Below the pieces are notes generated by a model. That model saw only the letters and a list, made by a program, of their open reading frames with translations, was not told where the DNA came from and ran no database searches. From Amyloporia xantha (Eukaryota; Basidiomycota; Agaricomycetes; Polyporales; Adustoporiaceae), in contig JAYKKR010000007.1 of NCBI GenBank assembly GCA_036971615.1, forward strand, positions 868,001-932,000: a DNA stretch of 64,000 bases, read 5' to 3'. Below are positions 32,911 through 44,542 of this stretch, one piece after another. How positions within the stretch are numbered: position 1 is the stretch's first letter; each line of letters starts with the position of its first letter. Made by a program: the position numbers and the translations under genes.

Positions 32911-33117
32911 TGCCTCTGCCTGGGGACTTCAGTTTCGACCTCTTGTCCCTAGGTAAGCCAAGCTTGCCTGTACATACTTACCATTACTTACATTTATTTA
33001 TCTTGTCCCTAGCCTTAGACTTGAGCATAGCTCGTCATCGCTTCGGTAAGACCTAGTTGAACGCCCTCGGCCTTTTAGGTTTGTTCTTCCCCTGTCGCTC
33101 GACTCTAAGTCGCGACA
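32911..33117 (+). repeat. Solo LTR, last 207 bp
   Basis: Continues the LTR broken at 13957: it runs from TGCCTCTGCCTGG through AGTTTCGACCTC to the end CTAAGTCGCGACA, followed by ACTAT at 33118-33122. Confidence 0.95.
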
Positions 33118-34836
33118 ACTATGCTGCTACTCAGGTTAGCAACTCACTGCTACATTTTCTATTTTGTCCGCTACATGGACAAGATGTTCACTAGTCGATG
33201 TAGTCGCAGTGCTACTACTTTTCATGTTTCTCATATCCACCGCCATATTGATATAATATAATTGTTATTGCTGCCCAAATCAAATTCATTATTTATTGAT
33301 AATATTTAAATTCTGTTGTATACCCCTCCCGATACTATATGCCCGGGCTCGTGCAACTGTGACTAACTCTGGCTACGGCGTATTTGAATACCAGTAATCA
33401 ATAAGAAACAAAATGCACAGAGAACGAGCCCCGCACTACTAATCTGGCAACACGGCGATCTGGCACTCACCGCGATCACGTGACTTCTCGTGTCCAGTGG
33501 CGGAACTTCTTGTGGAAAGCACAGTGGAACGACCGCGCCCGACCGTGCGCTGGCTCAACAGGATTCTGCTAAATTTCGTCTTTGGTTGAAACACCTGGAG
33601 AAGGTTCATCAGTGGCAGGGGGCTTGATCCGAGAGCAACAGACCGTACTGACTTCTATCGTCCGCCTATATGGAGTACGCCCCACAAGGTCCGAAGGCTT
33701 CCTGACCGCTGTTCAAGAGGTTCACAGCGGCTGCTAGACGGATCCATCAGCGCGCGAGAGCATCATCGGGAGCATCGAGAACGCACCCAATGTTCTTGCA
33801 GTGTCATCTCACCGCTGTCCGTATCCATCTGAGTCTGCATTGAATGGCCCCTGCCCATCCTGCACTCGCTCCGGACGAAACTCGAAGATTTCGCGGTCCG
33901 ACGAACCGCTGTGGAGAAAGCGCATCAGCGGTGGGGGATGGGTTGCGAGAGGGTCAGAGCGCTGAGCTCACCTTCGTCGCTCGTGTATGCTAAGCGTGGC
34001 TCATACGGTCCGAAGGCGTTCCGACCGTTGCGCACGGTTTCTGCAGAGGGGCGCATCGGTGAGTGTGATCATCGTCGGGTGTGCCCGGGACTTAATGGAC
34101 GCCCTCGCAACGTCAATTCCACGCTCTCGCCATCTGCTCGAGTCAGCAGTCAGCGGTCCCAGTGCGCCTCCCAAGGGGTGTATCACCCGAACTGAAGTCC
34201 CTCAGTGGGTAAAAACAGTAAACACCCACCTAGCACTGGACCGAGCCATGATGAGTAAGCGCTACAGGAAAAGGCCCTAGAACAGCACTCCAGACTTGTT
34301 TTGAAGATATGTACAAGGACTCTGAGCAGAAAGAGGGCAATGGAAAATACACACCAATGTATCAGATATGTCCTTGGATGCCAGACATAGCCGTCAAGCT
34401 CCACAAAGAGCAGTTCCTGATCACCTAAGTCTAGTAGAACACAATGGCACACAAACAGCGATGGATGAGTGCTGTGATATCTCTGGGCATATCACGCGCG
34501 GAGATGGTGAAGGGGCCTCAGGAGAAGGGCAGATGCTGCCAGCGCGCCTCGTAGCAAAAATATAAGACAGCCATAATAGCATCCATTGTAGCCGCTAAGA
34601 GGGGATGAGTTGTAGCACAACTCGGATTGGGAAGGCTACTCTGCGTAGCAGAGATAGTGACATACGCGTCTATGTTGTGTTGTACACCGCGCCGCCAGGC
34701 AGCGGCTATTTGAAGTCGTGTCTGTGGTCACCGAGCTGACAGCTATCATAGCCTTATTCTCGCGGACGTTCTGTCTACATTACATAGCTGTTGTGGCAAC
34801 CGTCTGCTACATATGCTACATATTATACGATGTATG
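33118..34836 (+). other. Degraded intergenic sequence with one gene fragment (33987-34280)
   Basis: Most of this stretch shows no gene. The frame beginning MLSVAHTVRRRSDRCARFLQ and continuing through VIIVGCARDLMDALA has a clear paralog on the minus strand inside the hAT-like element (42795-42920: MLSMPHTVQMSSDCCAQVLQ). Conservation in this frame, with matching amino acids through many CG to CA changes, indicates that it once coded for protein. The family is not recognised. TGCTAC-type words recur near 33120-33220 and 34800-34830, but no element boundary was proven. Confidence 0.4.
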
Positions 34837-35209
34837 CTATCCTTCGTAGCAACCCCCTAGCCTCATCGTGGCGAAACGAGCAAAAACGCAGTGATTGTGG
34901 CGAGATGACCATACTATCTCAACAAGCTGACAGAGGGTCTTCTCGAGTAGAGTTGGCATAAGCCCTGGCCATTGAGCTATTGTATTGAATGCTGTGAGCC
35001 AGTGGTCGGCGATGAATTCAGTAGAGTTGGTGATGTTGCGTTGAAAGACAAATGGTTCAATGAACCATGCAATCTGTTATAGGAAACACAGCATGTGAGC
35101 ATAAGGAAAGAACAATATGATTGTGTTCCCGCGTCCGCACACCGAATGTGGACGCGCCAATTAGGCAGGTATATGTACTGCATTGGCGATGTGATTAGTC
35201 CTTTTGCAC

Positions 35210-35490
35210 CATCGTGCGAACTGAACACGCAAAAGCAGCCTCCAACGTGATGTACGAACCCTTTCGCACATGCAGACGCACGAACGGTGCATGCCCCTTT
35301 ACACCCTATTGATGTCTCCATTTGTGCTTCTGTATGATGGTGTGGACATGCAAACAGGACATCCGATAAGTGTAGAGACCCTTTCGTGTTTCTGCGTGGT
35401 AGTACGGGCACACGAAAGTGGCTATTATATGAGACATAAACCCTTTCGCGTGTTCGCACCACAGGGCGAACGTGCGACGCGATGGTGGCA
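35210..35490. repeat. Imperfect minisatellite in the large intron
   Basis: Units of about 85 bp share a CCCTTTCG-plus-CGTGT/CGCAC core (for example at about 35257, 35378 and 35447). They lie within the 450-nt intron of the disrupted minus-strand gene. Copies are diverged. Confidence 0.4.
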
Positions 35491-35673
35491 TGGTACCAAT
35501 GCACTATTGAGACAGAAAACGTGCACTCACCAACGACCATCCTGAGGGATACCGGGCCAGCTCGTTCTCCAGCATGTTCAGGTACAGACAACACAGGAGT
35601 GGACTCTCCACATGTACGTCCTTGTACATGTCAGGAGGTGGAATGGCGTATAGAATCTTGATCCGGGCAAATA

Positions 35674-36684
35674 CATCAGGGAAAATCTCCCTTACTTATT
35701 AGCTCTTATTAGCACTTGTTGAGATAAAAAAGTCACATAAGTCTCATAAGTCTCATAAGTACTTATTATTTTACCCACTTGCTAATCGCCTCTCAGATAA
35801 GCATCATAAGTGCATAATGAGTACTCATGAGTACTTGATAAGAACTAAGTGAGAGGAAGGAAAAACAATGTTGCTTACCAAATGGTGAAAATCATCAATT
35901 AAAGAGTGTCTTTATGCCATTAGCAATGACAGGTTGATAACAGAAGGTTGGAATAAAAATGTAAAAAATAAGTATCTTCTGCCACCTCACAGGATTGAAC
36001 CAGTGACCTCTCAGAATTGATTGCCTTATAAGGCATGAGCTGTAGCACTTTACCACTACACCACAAGTCCACATCTTTTCTAACTCACTCTCATCAATAT
36101 AAGCCTTCCTGAGTATGATGACTTGTGTCTTTTTGTTGCTTGGCTGCTGCTATACTCCTCCATAGACATTTGATGCAATTATATCTCCACTTTATTTTTC
36201 TGGCTAAATAGAAGGCTCTCTATCAAATGCAAGTACTTTTTGCAGTATTTTCTTTCTTAGATTGAGATAAAAAAAGAATAATTTCTTAAGGTGTATCTTT
36301 GTGACCTTGTTCAAGGAGTACAATGTAAGTCTATAAATACAAAGGCTTGTTTATTATGGTGCTCATTCTACATATCTAGTCCATACTAGTTACTAGCACA
36401 GCACAGCTGAAGTAAGTGAGCAATTGGAAGATCTCATAACAACTTTCTGAGAGTTTGATTAGCATCTTGAGATAAATTAGCACTCAATAAGAATCTGATG
36501 AGTAGGATTAGAGAAATATAAGATAGATGAGCATTCAGTAAGAATCTGATGAGTGGAATTAGAGATGTGTGAGATAGATTAGCAGTCAATAAGAATCAGA
36601 TGAGTAGAATAAGAGACATATAAGTTGGATAAGAATGGTAAGTATTCAATGAGCTCTAATAAGTAAGGGAGATTTTTCCTGATG
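35674..36684. mobile_element. TIR element A (1,011 bp, CATCAGG ends), TSD TA
   Basis: Inverted ends of about 29 bp start CATCAGG(G/A)AAAATCTCCC; TA flanks both sides (35672-35673, 36685-36686). It is AT-rich and non-coding. Short words such as ATAAGT and GATGAGTAG recur near the ends. It carries a tRNA-like stretch on the minus strand. The insertion point lies in an exon of the surrounding gene. Confidence 0.85.
35978..36072 (-). ncRNA. tRNA-like sequence inside element A
   Basis: On the minus strand a Pol III A box (TGGTGTAGTGGTA) and B box (GGTTCAATCC) have tRNA-like spacing, with a possible anticodon arm around TTATAA. The T stem and acceptor stem pair poorly, so a functional tRNA is unlikely. 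It may supply an internal Pol III promoter or be a relic. Confidence 0.35.
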
Positions 36685-38184
36685 TACCTGATTTCGGTGA
36701 ATGCGCTTGTCTTCGCTGACGTTCTGCTGATGTCCGAAGTGCTTGCGCAAACACTTGATCAACTCCGTCCCATACTTGTCGAGCTGCTTCCGGTTCGCTT
36801 CGTTGTCCATCCCCACACTGGAATCATCAGTGATTGTCCGCCGATAGACACCATTGACAAGCTTCATCACGTTCTCGTCAGCCCAGATCTCCCAGTCCGG
36901 TGTCCCACTGTACAAGTCCTCGCGTACATCCCTGTAGCACCTGTATGACGCCCTCGTTTGCAGCTTCTCCATCTTGTTGGTCTGTGGGCCGAGCTTCTCT
37001 CGGTCATCCCACAATGCAGAGATCACATCAGGAAAAACATATTTGGTACTAGGACACTCTAGGACTGTCCTAGAGCGTCCTAGAGCACTCAGAGCACTCA
37101 GAGTGCTCAGAGTGCTCAGAGTGTCCCAGGTAGCCCTCAGACAAACTCCTTCTAGGTCAAATCTCTGAGAGCATCTCAGAGTTCCTGCAGAGTATATCTG
37201 AATTACTCTGAGAGCACACTCAAAGATATATGTATTGCTCTTAGATTGTCTCAGAATTACACAGAATCACTCAGATTATTTCATAATAAATGAGATATAT
37301 TTATAAATCTAAACAAATGTATATTATTCTAATACTACAGAAGGGTTGGCAACTATCAATAGGGATAGTAAGCTGATGTCTGTCAAATAGTATGCAAGCA
37401 CTCACTGTAACCATATCATATATACAGTCTATAAAACTGAAGGAGATTAGAATAACTATGAAGACTTCTGTCAGTTAATACATTATTTCTGCATCTGCAA
37501 AAACATACCATCAAAATTCATGACTCCTAGTACATATCTGGAATGAATAGCAGAAGTCTAGATACTGTCCAATTTATGAAAAGATGACAGTATGTGTGAT
37601 GTGGCATGAACTCACCTTAAATTCTCAGACAGTGCTGGAGGTCTAAATACAGTCTAGGATGACATGTCATTAGTATACCCAGCAAGACAATACACTCACT
37701 TTGATAACAATGGTAGAACAGATTAGAGACTAGTTTCACAACTGTAGCAGTGGAGGTTATCTGACAGAGAGAACAGAATTTGCAGGTGATCTACAGACTC
37801 ACATAAATCATATCTCACAAGCCTCCAGATAAACCATTGTCCACCAAGTATAAGCCAAGCCTGTTGGAGACAGTGAACTCACCAGCATTCAAAAGGAACA
37901 ACAGAAGTCACATAGAGACACCAGAGAACAGACAGAAGGGCCAGCTGTAGTCTCAATAAGAGTATATCAGAGTGTAGAAAGTATAGGCACAAGTTAGAGA
38001 TGTACACAAAGGAGAGGCAGGAGCTAACTTAGACGATGGTGATGGTACAAGGAGAGAACGCGCATGTTGCGTTGCTTTGTGACGTGTCAAACATGGGCCA
38101 AATAAAAGCCAAACATTGGCCAAACATCCAAACAGTACAGGCTGTCGCGACAGCCTGTATACCAATTAAGGTAATAATGACCTT

Positions 38185-39662
38185 CATCAGGAAAAACCTC
38201 CCAAGGTAATTAGTACTATATTATGTGGAAATGTAGCCAAATAAACATAATACTGATAATTGGGTGTAATTAGAACCAATTTCTCAGTCATTTTTCAGTA
38301 TCTGTGCAAAGCTCTCAGATACATTTTTGTAAGATTTGAGAAGTCTAGAATGCAGGAGCCAAAAGCAGAAGCAAAGCCTGTGTAATAAGCAATAGACAAT
38401 TGATTGTTTATAGCTAGAGTAATATCCATATAATTTGGGAGTAATTTCACACCATTACACCACAATTATGCCACAATTAGTCAATAGATATAAGCCTGCT
38501 CTATGGAAGCTGCCTATTTCTCACATTTAAGGCTTTATTTTGGAAAGTACAGCTACTATTGTTATGTTGCATGGCTTGTTGCAGTCACTAAGATATTAGC
38601 AGTTGATGTCTACACAGAGGACAGAGGGACTTTGTCGATTTGTCCGATGTTCGATCACGTGCTGTGGCTGCCACCATCGGGCCGCCGTCGGAGTTTCGAC
38701 ACGCAGAACTCGACGGCGTTGCTGTCTTTCAACTTAGTACTACCTCCTGCATTGCGCATGCTGCAACGTCCGCATTGCGCGCACTGCAACGTCTGCGTTG
38801 CGCGCACCACTTCGTCCGCATTGCACACACCGCTGTGCGATGCTCTTAGTGTCTCCTCAACCATTGCGCTGGTATGTATTTGTCTTGCTTTAGGATGATG
38901 TGTAGGACAATGACTGATGACGACGCCGCCACCAACGGATGACTCACACTGACGAGGACAATGATGCCGACGGACGATGCTTACAGTGACGCCGGCAATG
39001 ATGCCGACAGATGACTGACACCGACGATGACAACAATGGTGGACAGCGGACAGCAGACAACGACAATGACGGACAACGAGGACGACAGACAACGGACAAT
39101 GACGAATGACGGACCATGGACTACGGACTACGGACTACGGTGGACTACGGACGCCGGACGACGGATGACGACGATGACGAGTACGACGAACGATGGACTA
39201 CAGACAACGGACAACAATGGACAACGAACAACGGACTACGGACAACGGACAACAATGGACAACGAACAACGGACAACGGACAACGGATGACGACGAGGAG
39301 GGTCGATGGATGATGACAGACGACAACGAGGAGGGATGGTAGACACTTATAATATTAATGTATATATCTTTGTTGTATACACTATCAATTAATATATACA
39401 TTTTGCCACTCGATCCATCTACTGTGAAAAGCCGTGCAATACATGAGCCAAACATTTGAAACCCATGCTGCTGAATTATTGCTGAATTATGGGAAATTTA
39501 TATGAATAAACTGTGTTTTTCGGGAGGGGGACCGCAGAATCCGCAACAATAGGCAGTAATTATGGATAATGGCCGGAATGGCGATAATTGCATCTATTGT
39601 CTGGAATTTAGCTAAATTGTGGTACATTCCTCATAAATTACACTGGGAGGTTTTTCCTGATG
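38185..39662. mobile_element. TIR element B (1,478 bp) nested in C, TSD TT
   Basis: The ends read CATCAGGAAAAACCTCCCA on both strands, with TT at 38183-38184 and 39663-39664. The middle holds a GC-rich island (about 38640-39330) containing GCATTGCGCGCAC-type words and a GGACAACGGACTAC-type minisatellite, unlike the AT-rich shoulders. No protein is recognised. Confidence 0.85.
38905..39335. repeat. GGACAACGGACTAC-type minisatellite in element B
   Basis: A run of short degenerate units built from GAC, GGAC and AAC words. It keeps some frames open on both strands by composition alone, so these frames are not called as genes. Confidence 0.8.
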
Positions 39663-42541
39663 TTCTTCACTCAGATTGGCATTTTCACTCTAATATCTGT
39701 CTGCCTTCTACTTTAATATCTCATTCTCAAGCATTTTTGCATAGCTATCATCACACTTACTATTAGTGGCCTACACTTTAGGTCATTTCTATTGCTGAAT
39801 TAAACTATTCTCTTCAGAAATATAGGAATAACTTACCCTGATTGAGAGCTGGAATAACTGATATACTAATTGGCTCAGAGTGTTGTACAATAGCAACCCA
39901 GGCTATCTCTGAACTTCTCTGAGAAAACTTGAATAATTTTATAATGTCACTAGCATCTCAAAGCAAAGTTCTAAATCAAGTTGGAGAATAAGTATTTGTC
40001 TATTCAATAATCTAATATTGACAACTCTATTTTAAAGCATACAAGAACACTGACACTCACCTACCTCTCTACCTCAATAAGGTCCAATCAAATCATGATG
40101 TGATCATTATTGAATTTTCCTCAATGTAGCCTATAAATCACAGTGCCAGTACAAGAGCATACTGTAGAATATCATAGAAAGAAGTGAACATAGATATCAT
40201 AAATGGAACTAATAGAGTCATTAATTGTTTTCTATCTAATCAATGTGACTCAATCAATACAGGAAGATAGAGCTAAGAAATATCAGCAATTTATCAAGTA
40301 TTATAAACTTAAACTGATTTATATACATGTCAGACTGTCCAATCACAACTTGAATATAATCTTCCAAATTCTAAAGCACCTCAAAGACATAAAGGATAGC
40401 CTGTGATGCTCTGAAATTATCTGAATATCTCAGAGCAACTCAGAGCAATCAAAGATGACCTGGGATGCTCTGGGACAACCTGACAAATCTCATATATCCC
40501 AGAGTGTCTCAGGGGAAAAGTGTTTTTCCTGATGCAATTGAGACGCGTCTTCCATATTCTTCACTGACTTGTGCAGACTCTTTGACCCGACCCGACCCAT
40601 CAAGTCACAAGCCTCCTGTCCTAAATAAACCAGCAACTATTTGCATATCGTGGTATCAGCTCATCGCTCCAGCACTAAGAGAGTATTTCACAACTTACAC
40701 CAAAATGTGTTCCGAATAATTTCTCCAGCTTCTCAATCCGGAAGTATGGCAATGTAATGAAGTGTTCCCCGAACATCATTAGAGAGAGAATGAACTTCAC
40801 AGCACGCGGGTGAGACCATATCTTCACCAACTGGTTTGAGTGCTTGGGCCTTGTATCCCCAGACCGATCCTTCACTTTCCGCAACTCAGCGCGAAGCTTT
40901 GCGCGAAAAGTCGGTGAATCCACTTCCATAGTCTGCAGCTCCTTCAAAATCATCAGAAATGTCTCGTCCTCGGTCTCGCCATATCGATGCTCTTCAGGTT
41001 GCATATTTCGCGCGAGGTGAAATGCCGAAGTTTGACTATTTTGCTGGCAATTTATCTGTCCATCCTTGATTAGGTCTCCTTACATTTCATTTAAACCCCT
41101 GCAATACTTACCGGCAATGTATGGCGCCACCGTCTACAGCACCGAGAGACCAGCGGGTGACTAAGTGGACAGTGAGCTGTGAGCTGTCATCGCTTCTTAG
41201 ACTCGTACCACCACCTGGTCGAGTTTTTCCCACGCTCCTATGGGGCTGGGGGGGAGTGGTCCCTCGTCCCTCGGGATGTTGTACTCACCGCCGGTGCTAG
41301 GAAAGAGTGTTTCCAGGCATCGGTGGGCCCGGCTTAATCGTAGGTGGTCGCTGGGTGACCTGGTGGAGGAGCCCTCCCTTGGTAAAGGAGGTTTGCAAGA
41401 TGAATACGGAAGCTCCATCTGCTGCGTGGTTGGGGTCTATACCAACTACACTCTGAGCATGGAGCCCTCCCTTGGTAAAGGAGGTTCGCAAGAAGGCTAC
41501 GGAAGCTCCAGGCTCCCCCTCCTGCTCATTGTGGCAGTCTGTGCATGCGGCGGCGGTGGGTGGGGGGTCCCAAACCTGCTGTCATGGTGGGTGCCTGGAA
41601 GGGCCCGAAAGGATAGGGGACGATAAGATGGGGAATTTTCTAAAAACAAGCCGACCGAAAGGGCAGGCCACCCCACTCCACGAAGCTTTGCTGGGTGTGG
41701 ACGTTAGTTGGGATTACTCAAACTCCAGAGCCAGACCCCTGCTTTGCCTGAAAACTGTAGGGCGGGCGGGGAGCGTCAGCGACACACTCTCTGGTAGCAG
41801 CCCCAGCGAGACAGAGAGCTCCCACAGTTATCACGGGTATCTGCGCCTGATGGCATCAGCAAACCGGCTGGGGAGTTACGGGAAGGCGGTCCGGGCTGGT
41901 CACCTGGGTTTCCCCGCTGGGCCGTAGCAGAGATAGTCTGGGAGAACCGGGTCTCTGGCTCGAGAGGTCAAAATCCTCTGTCGGTGGATCTCCGGCTAAA
42001 ATACGGAGTTTATCCGCTTAAGTTGTTACCACGCCACAGTATATAGCAGGGGTACGGAAACACCTGATCTTTGGGAGGCCTTTGGGCTGCTGCCTGGGCA
42101 GCTTTACCTATTTGGGAGGCCTTTGGGCCCCCCCTATCGGTGAAGCCGCGAACCAAGTAGGAAGATCCTCGGGCAGCTTTACCTATTTGGGAGGCCAATG
42201 CGCCGCCCCTACCCCAGGATTAAGTTTACCTGCGAACCAAATAGGGAGATCTTCAGATCGAACCACTGCTGTCCCGGGGGTCGAGCCATGTGCTGTCCAG
42301 GTGTACCAATCAGGAAGACTGCCTGTGAGTCACCCATCCAATGCGTTGTGCGCTTAGCCCTGTCGCTTTCAAGAAGTACTGGAAAGGTATCCGCAAGGGG
42401 CCTTGTAGGTGGGGACGTACTTGAGTTCCTCCGGCTTAACAGCTGGGTAGCTACATTTGAATGGGCAGAAATACTGTCCATGGCTCACGAGGATCGTGAG
42501 GAAGAAGATTACCATTCGTTAGCGAATGCGACTCTCCATGC

Positions 42542-43938
42542 TAGCGTCTCCTAAGTTCAGTTCAGTTCGGTTCAGCAGGTATTTTGGCCGAACCCCGAAC
42601 CGAACCTGCATGCATATGCCTGAACCTGAACCTGAACCAGAACTGAACCTGCTGAACCGGTTCAGCAGGTTCGGTTCTGGTTCATAACCGGTTCGAACCT
42701 CCCGAACCTGTAATTTTCTTAATGAACAAATTTTATTTTATTTTATACTAGTCTACTGTACACATCCACCAGGGGAATGCCAGGAGCATGGGAACTACAT
42801 GGCAAGAACATCCATTGAGTCCTGGACACACCCAACAACAGTCACACTTATCAATGTGCCCTGCAGAACCTGTGCACAACAGTCAGAACTCATTTGGACT
42901 GTGTGTGGCATGCTCAGCATACATGAGCAACAAAGGCCAGCAGATGCCGGCGAGTGTGTGCAGACAATTGTCAGCGGGAGAGTGTGACGAAAAGAAAAGT
43001 TACTCACCACCCTTGCAGCTGCCACTCGATCCAACGGCTGATTGCCCCATCCGCATTTGTCCGCAGTTGGAGATCTGCCGGCTCGTCCAAATCATCTGAA
43101 TCGTCAGTAAGGTGCGGGAGACATTCCGTAGTGGTCCTCTTCCCCTTGCCCTTGCCCTTGCTCTTGCACTTGCGCTTGTGGTCTGCCGAATCGCTGTCCG
43201 TGCTGGCCGCATGGGCATCAGGCGACAGGTGTTTTCGCCCCACGCGCATCGTTTTCACCCCTGAGGCTGCTGCGCCTGTGGGCCCGGCGCTGGCTGCGTA
43301 AAGAACACTCGGATCGCGAGTGGATCCAAGTGGATCCAAGTCGTTCTGCATTACCTTCCATGTAGGCTTGCGAACGCACGTGCCGGCGATGCGCAGCGCG
43401 GGGGTTTTGTTCACGAGTCGCGGTGCTGGCAGAGAGAGGGTGTTAGGAGCACGAGAAGGAACACCGAACACGCGCACTTACCGGCCAGGGATTCCACGGC
43501 TGTCAAGCCTGCGGGAATATCAGCTTCTTTGGAAGCTGATACACACGCCGCGTTCAGTGGCTGGTCCTCGCCTTTAGATTCGAACCAGTCGATGTCGGCG
43601 GCTTCCTTCAGTTGGCCATTCGTGCTGAGGGTGCAGTTCTCGCCCGGGTCGAGCTGAGACATTGTGTAGCTACAGGAAGAGCAAGAGCGCAGACTTGCGC
43701 GAACGAAAATTGGTGCTGGCAGCGCCAATGGATCGCGATCTGATCGATCGACGTTCCCAATTAGGTTCGCAGTTCGGACGTGTTCATGCCGCGTTCGGCT
43801 CGCGCCCTGCAACCTAGAACCGCGGACCGAACCTGACACCTAGCGGCCGGACCGAACCTGGACCGGACCTGAACCATAGGTCCGGTTCACCGGTTCGGGG
43901 TTCGGACCTAGGTTCAGGACTGAACTTAGGAGACGCTA
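42542..43938. mobile_element. hAT-like non-autonomous element carrying a gene fragment, TSD CTCCATGC
   Basis: Inverted ends start TAGCGTCTCCTAAGTTCAGT; the 8-bp target duplication CTCCATGC lies at 42534-42541 and 43939-43946. An 8-bp TSD and a TAG-start TIR fit the hAT superfamily, though KDZ elements also make 8-bp duplications. Dense GGTTC/GAACC words next to both ends look like subterminal binding repeats. The 1,397-bp interior holds no transposase but does contain spliced minus-strand coding sequence. Confidence 0.85.
42795..43662 (-). pseudogene. Captured spliced gene fragment inside the hAT-like element
   Basis: Exon 1 (43662-43482) starts MSQLDPGENCTLSTNGQLKE. A GTAAGT...CCAG intron (43426-43481) joins it in phase to exon 2 (43425 to about 43008: APRLVNKTPALRIAG, a lysine-rich KCKSKGKGKGK run, then LTDDSDDLDEPADLQL). 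A GTGAGT donor follows WIEWQLQG. Downstream, the frame MLSMPHTVQMSSDCC…VVGCVQDSMDVLA is a paralog of the plus-strand fragment at 33987-34280. No family is recognised. Retained introns indicate a DNA-level capture. Confidence 0.5.
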
Positions 43939-44542
43939 CTCCATGCTCACACCAAAGGACGGGTGGCTGCGTGGAAGAAATTCCATGAGGATTGCCACTT
44001 AGACCCTGATGAAACGGAAGCCCTTAGCTCCACGTTCAATGAATTTACTGAATGGTTCGATGTGCTCAAGGCGTCGGACGACATTCAGAAAGAGTGGAGG
44101 GGGATCCGAGAGCAACTCATCGCACTGGATCCCCCTTCACCTGCACCTAGCAGACAATCGCTAGATTATGAAGAGCTTGCTTCTCCACCCTGAAAACTGT
44201 AGGGGCGGAGGTGAGAGCACCGAGTGGCGTAGTGTCTTACTGGGCACCCATCCTTTACTAGCCTTAGGTGGAAGTGCCTTTGGTCGAGAGCGTGCGTGGG
44301 AGCCTCTAACCGGGGTTCCCCCCGAGTGCACTCCGGGGACCGGCCTTATGGGGACGGTTATGGTATGGTGGTAAGGTAGGGGGGCTTCGCCGCCCCAGGT
44401 TGCAGACCGCTCTGGAACGCGACCACGGTAGGGCGTGGAGCCCACATTATCTACATGTTCGGCACTCTACATGTACTTACTAGTATGGAGTATAAATTCG
44501 TAGAATTTAAAAAATAAAATAAAAAAAAGAGCTGTGAGCTGT

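Larger units (their letters stand above)
37026..40534. mobile_element. TIR element C (3,509 bp including element B), TSD CA
   Basis: The ends read CATCAGGAAAAAC on each strand, with CA duplicated at 37024-37025 and 40535-40536. CTCAGAG words are strongly repeated next to both ends (about 37080-37135 and 40405-40515), resembling the subterminal arrays of CACTA-like elements. Without B it is about 2.0 kb and has no recognisable transposase. Confidence 0.85.
34837..41004 (-). pseudogene. Unidentified gene disrupted in two exons by CATCAGG elements
   Basis: Starts at 41004 (MQPEEHRYGETEDETF). Exon 1 runs to about 40707 (…LEKLFGTHF). An intron of about 80 nt leads to EACDLMGRVG…MEDASQL, where element C (37026-40534) is inserted. 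Removing C with one CA (TG on this strand) gives SQLISALWDDREK in frame. The exon continues to RIHRNQV, where element A (35674-36684) is inserted; removing A with one TA gives NQVFARIKILYA in frame. After GWSL an intron of about 450 nt leads to IAWFIEPFVFQRN and a stop TAG at 34837-34839. The restored product would be about 400 residues. No domain is recognised. The reading frame is otherwise clean, so both insertions seem young relative to gene decay. Confidence 0.65.
42198..44193 (+). pseudogene. ORF1-like frame of the LINE-like element, split by the hAT-like element
   Basis: The left part ends MAHEDREEEDYHSLANATLH and the right part resumes HTKGRVAAWKKFHEDCHLDP through FTEWFDVLK to a TGA at 44191. 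Removing 42542-43938 with one CTCCATGC makes the frame continuous. The start is uncertain (an ATG at about 42480 is plausible). The function is unknown; the position before a 3' tail fits an ORF1 or a gag-like RNA-binding protein. Confidence 0.5.
41188..44528 (+). mobile_element. Truncated non-LTR (LINE-like) element, 14-bp TSD, A-rich tail
   Basis: GAGCTGTGAGCTGT occurs at 41174-41187 and 44529-44542. The right copy directly follows an A-rich tail (about 44508-44528). A long TSD with a 3' A-rich tail is the mark of target-primed reverse transcription. The 5' part contains a duplicated block (GGAGCCCTCCCTTGGTAAAG at about 41369 and 41462) and three copies of CTTTACCTATTTGGGAGGCC-type sequence (about 42070-42200). 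One ORF1-like frame is present; no reverse transcriptase remains. Without the hAT-like insert it is about 1.9 kb. Confidence 0.75.

Noticed and set aside
34600..34860. Possible Helitron end (short hairpins and CTAG)
   Set aside because: No TC start, no helicase, and part of the stretch is the restored last exon of the minus-strand gene.
39027..39313. Asp/Thr/Asn-rich frames in element B
   Set aside because: Open only because of the GGACAACGGACTAC-type minisatellite.
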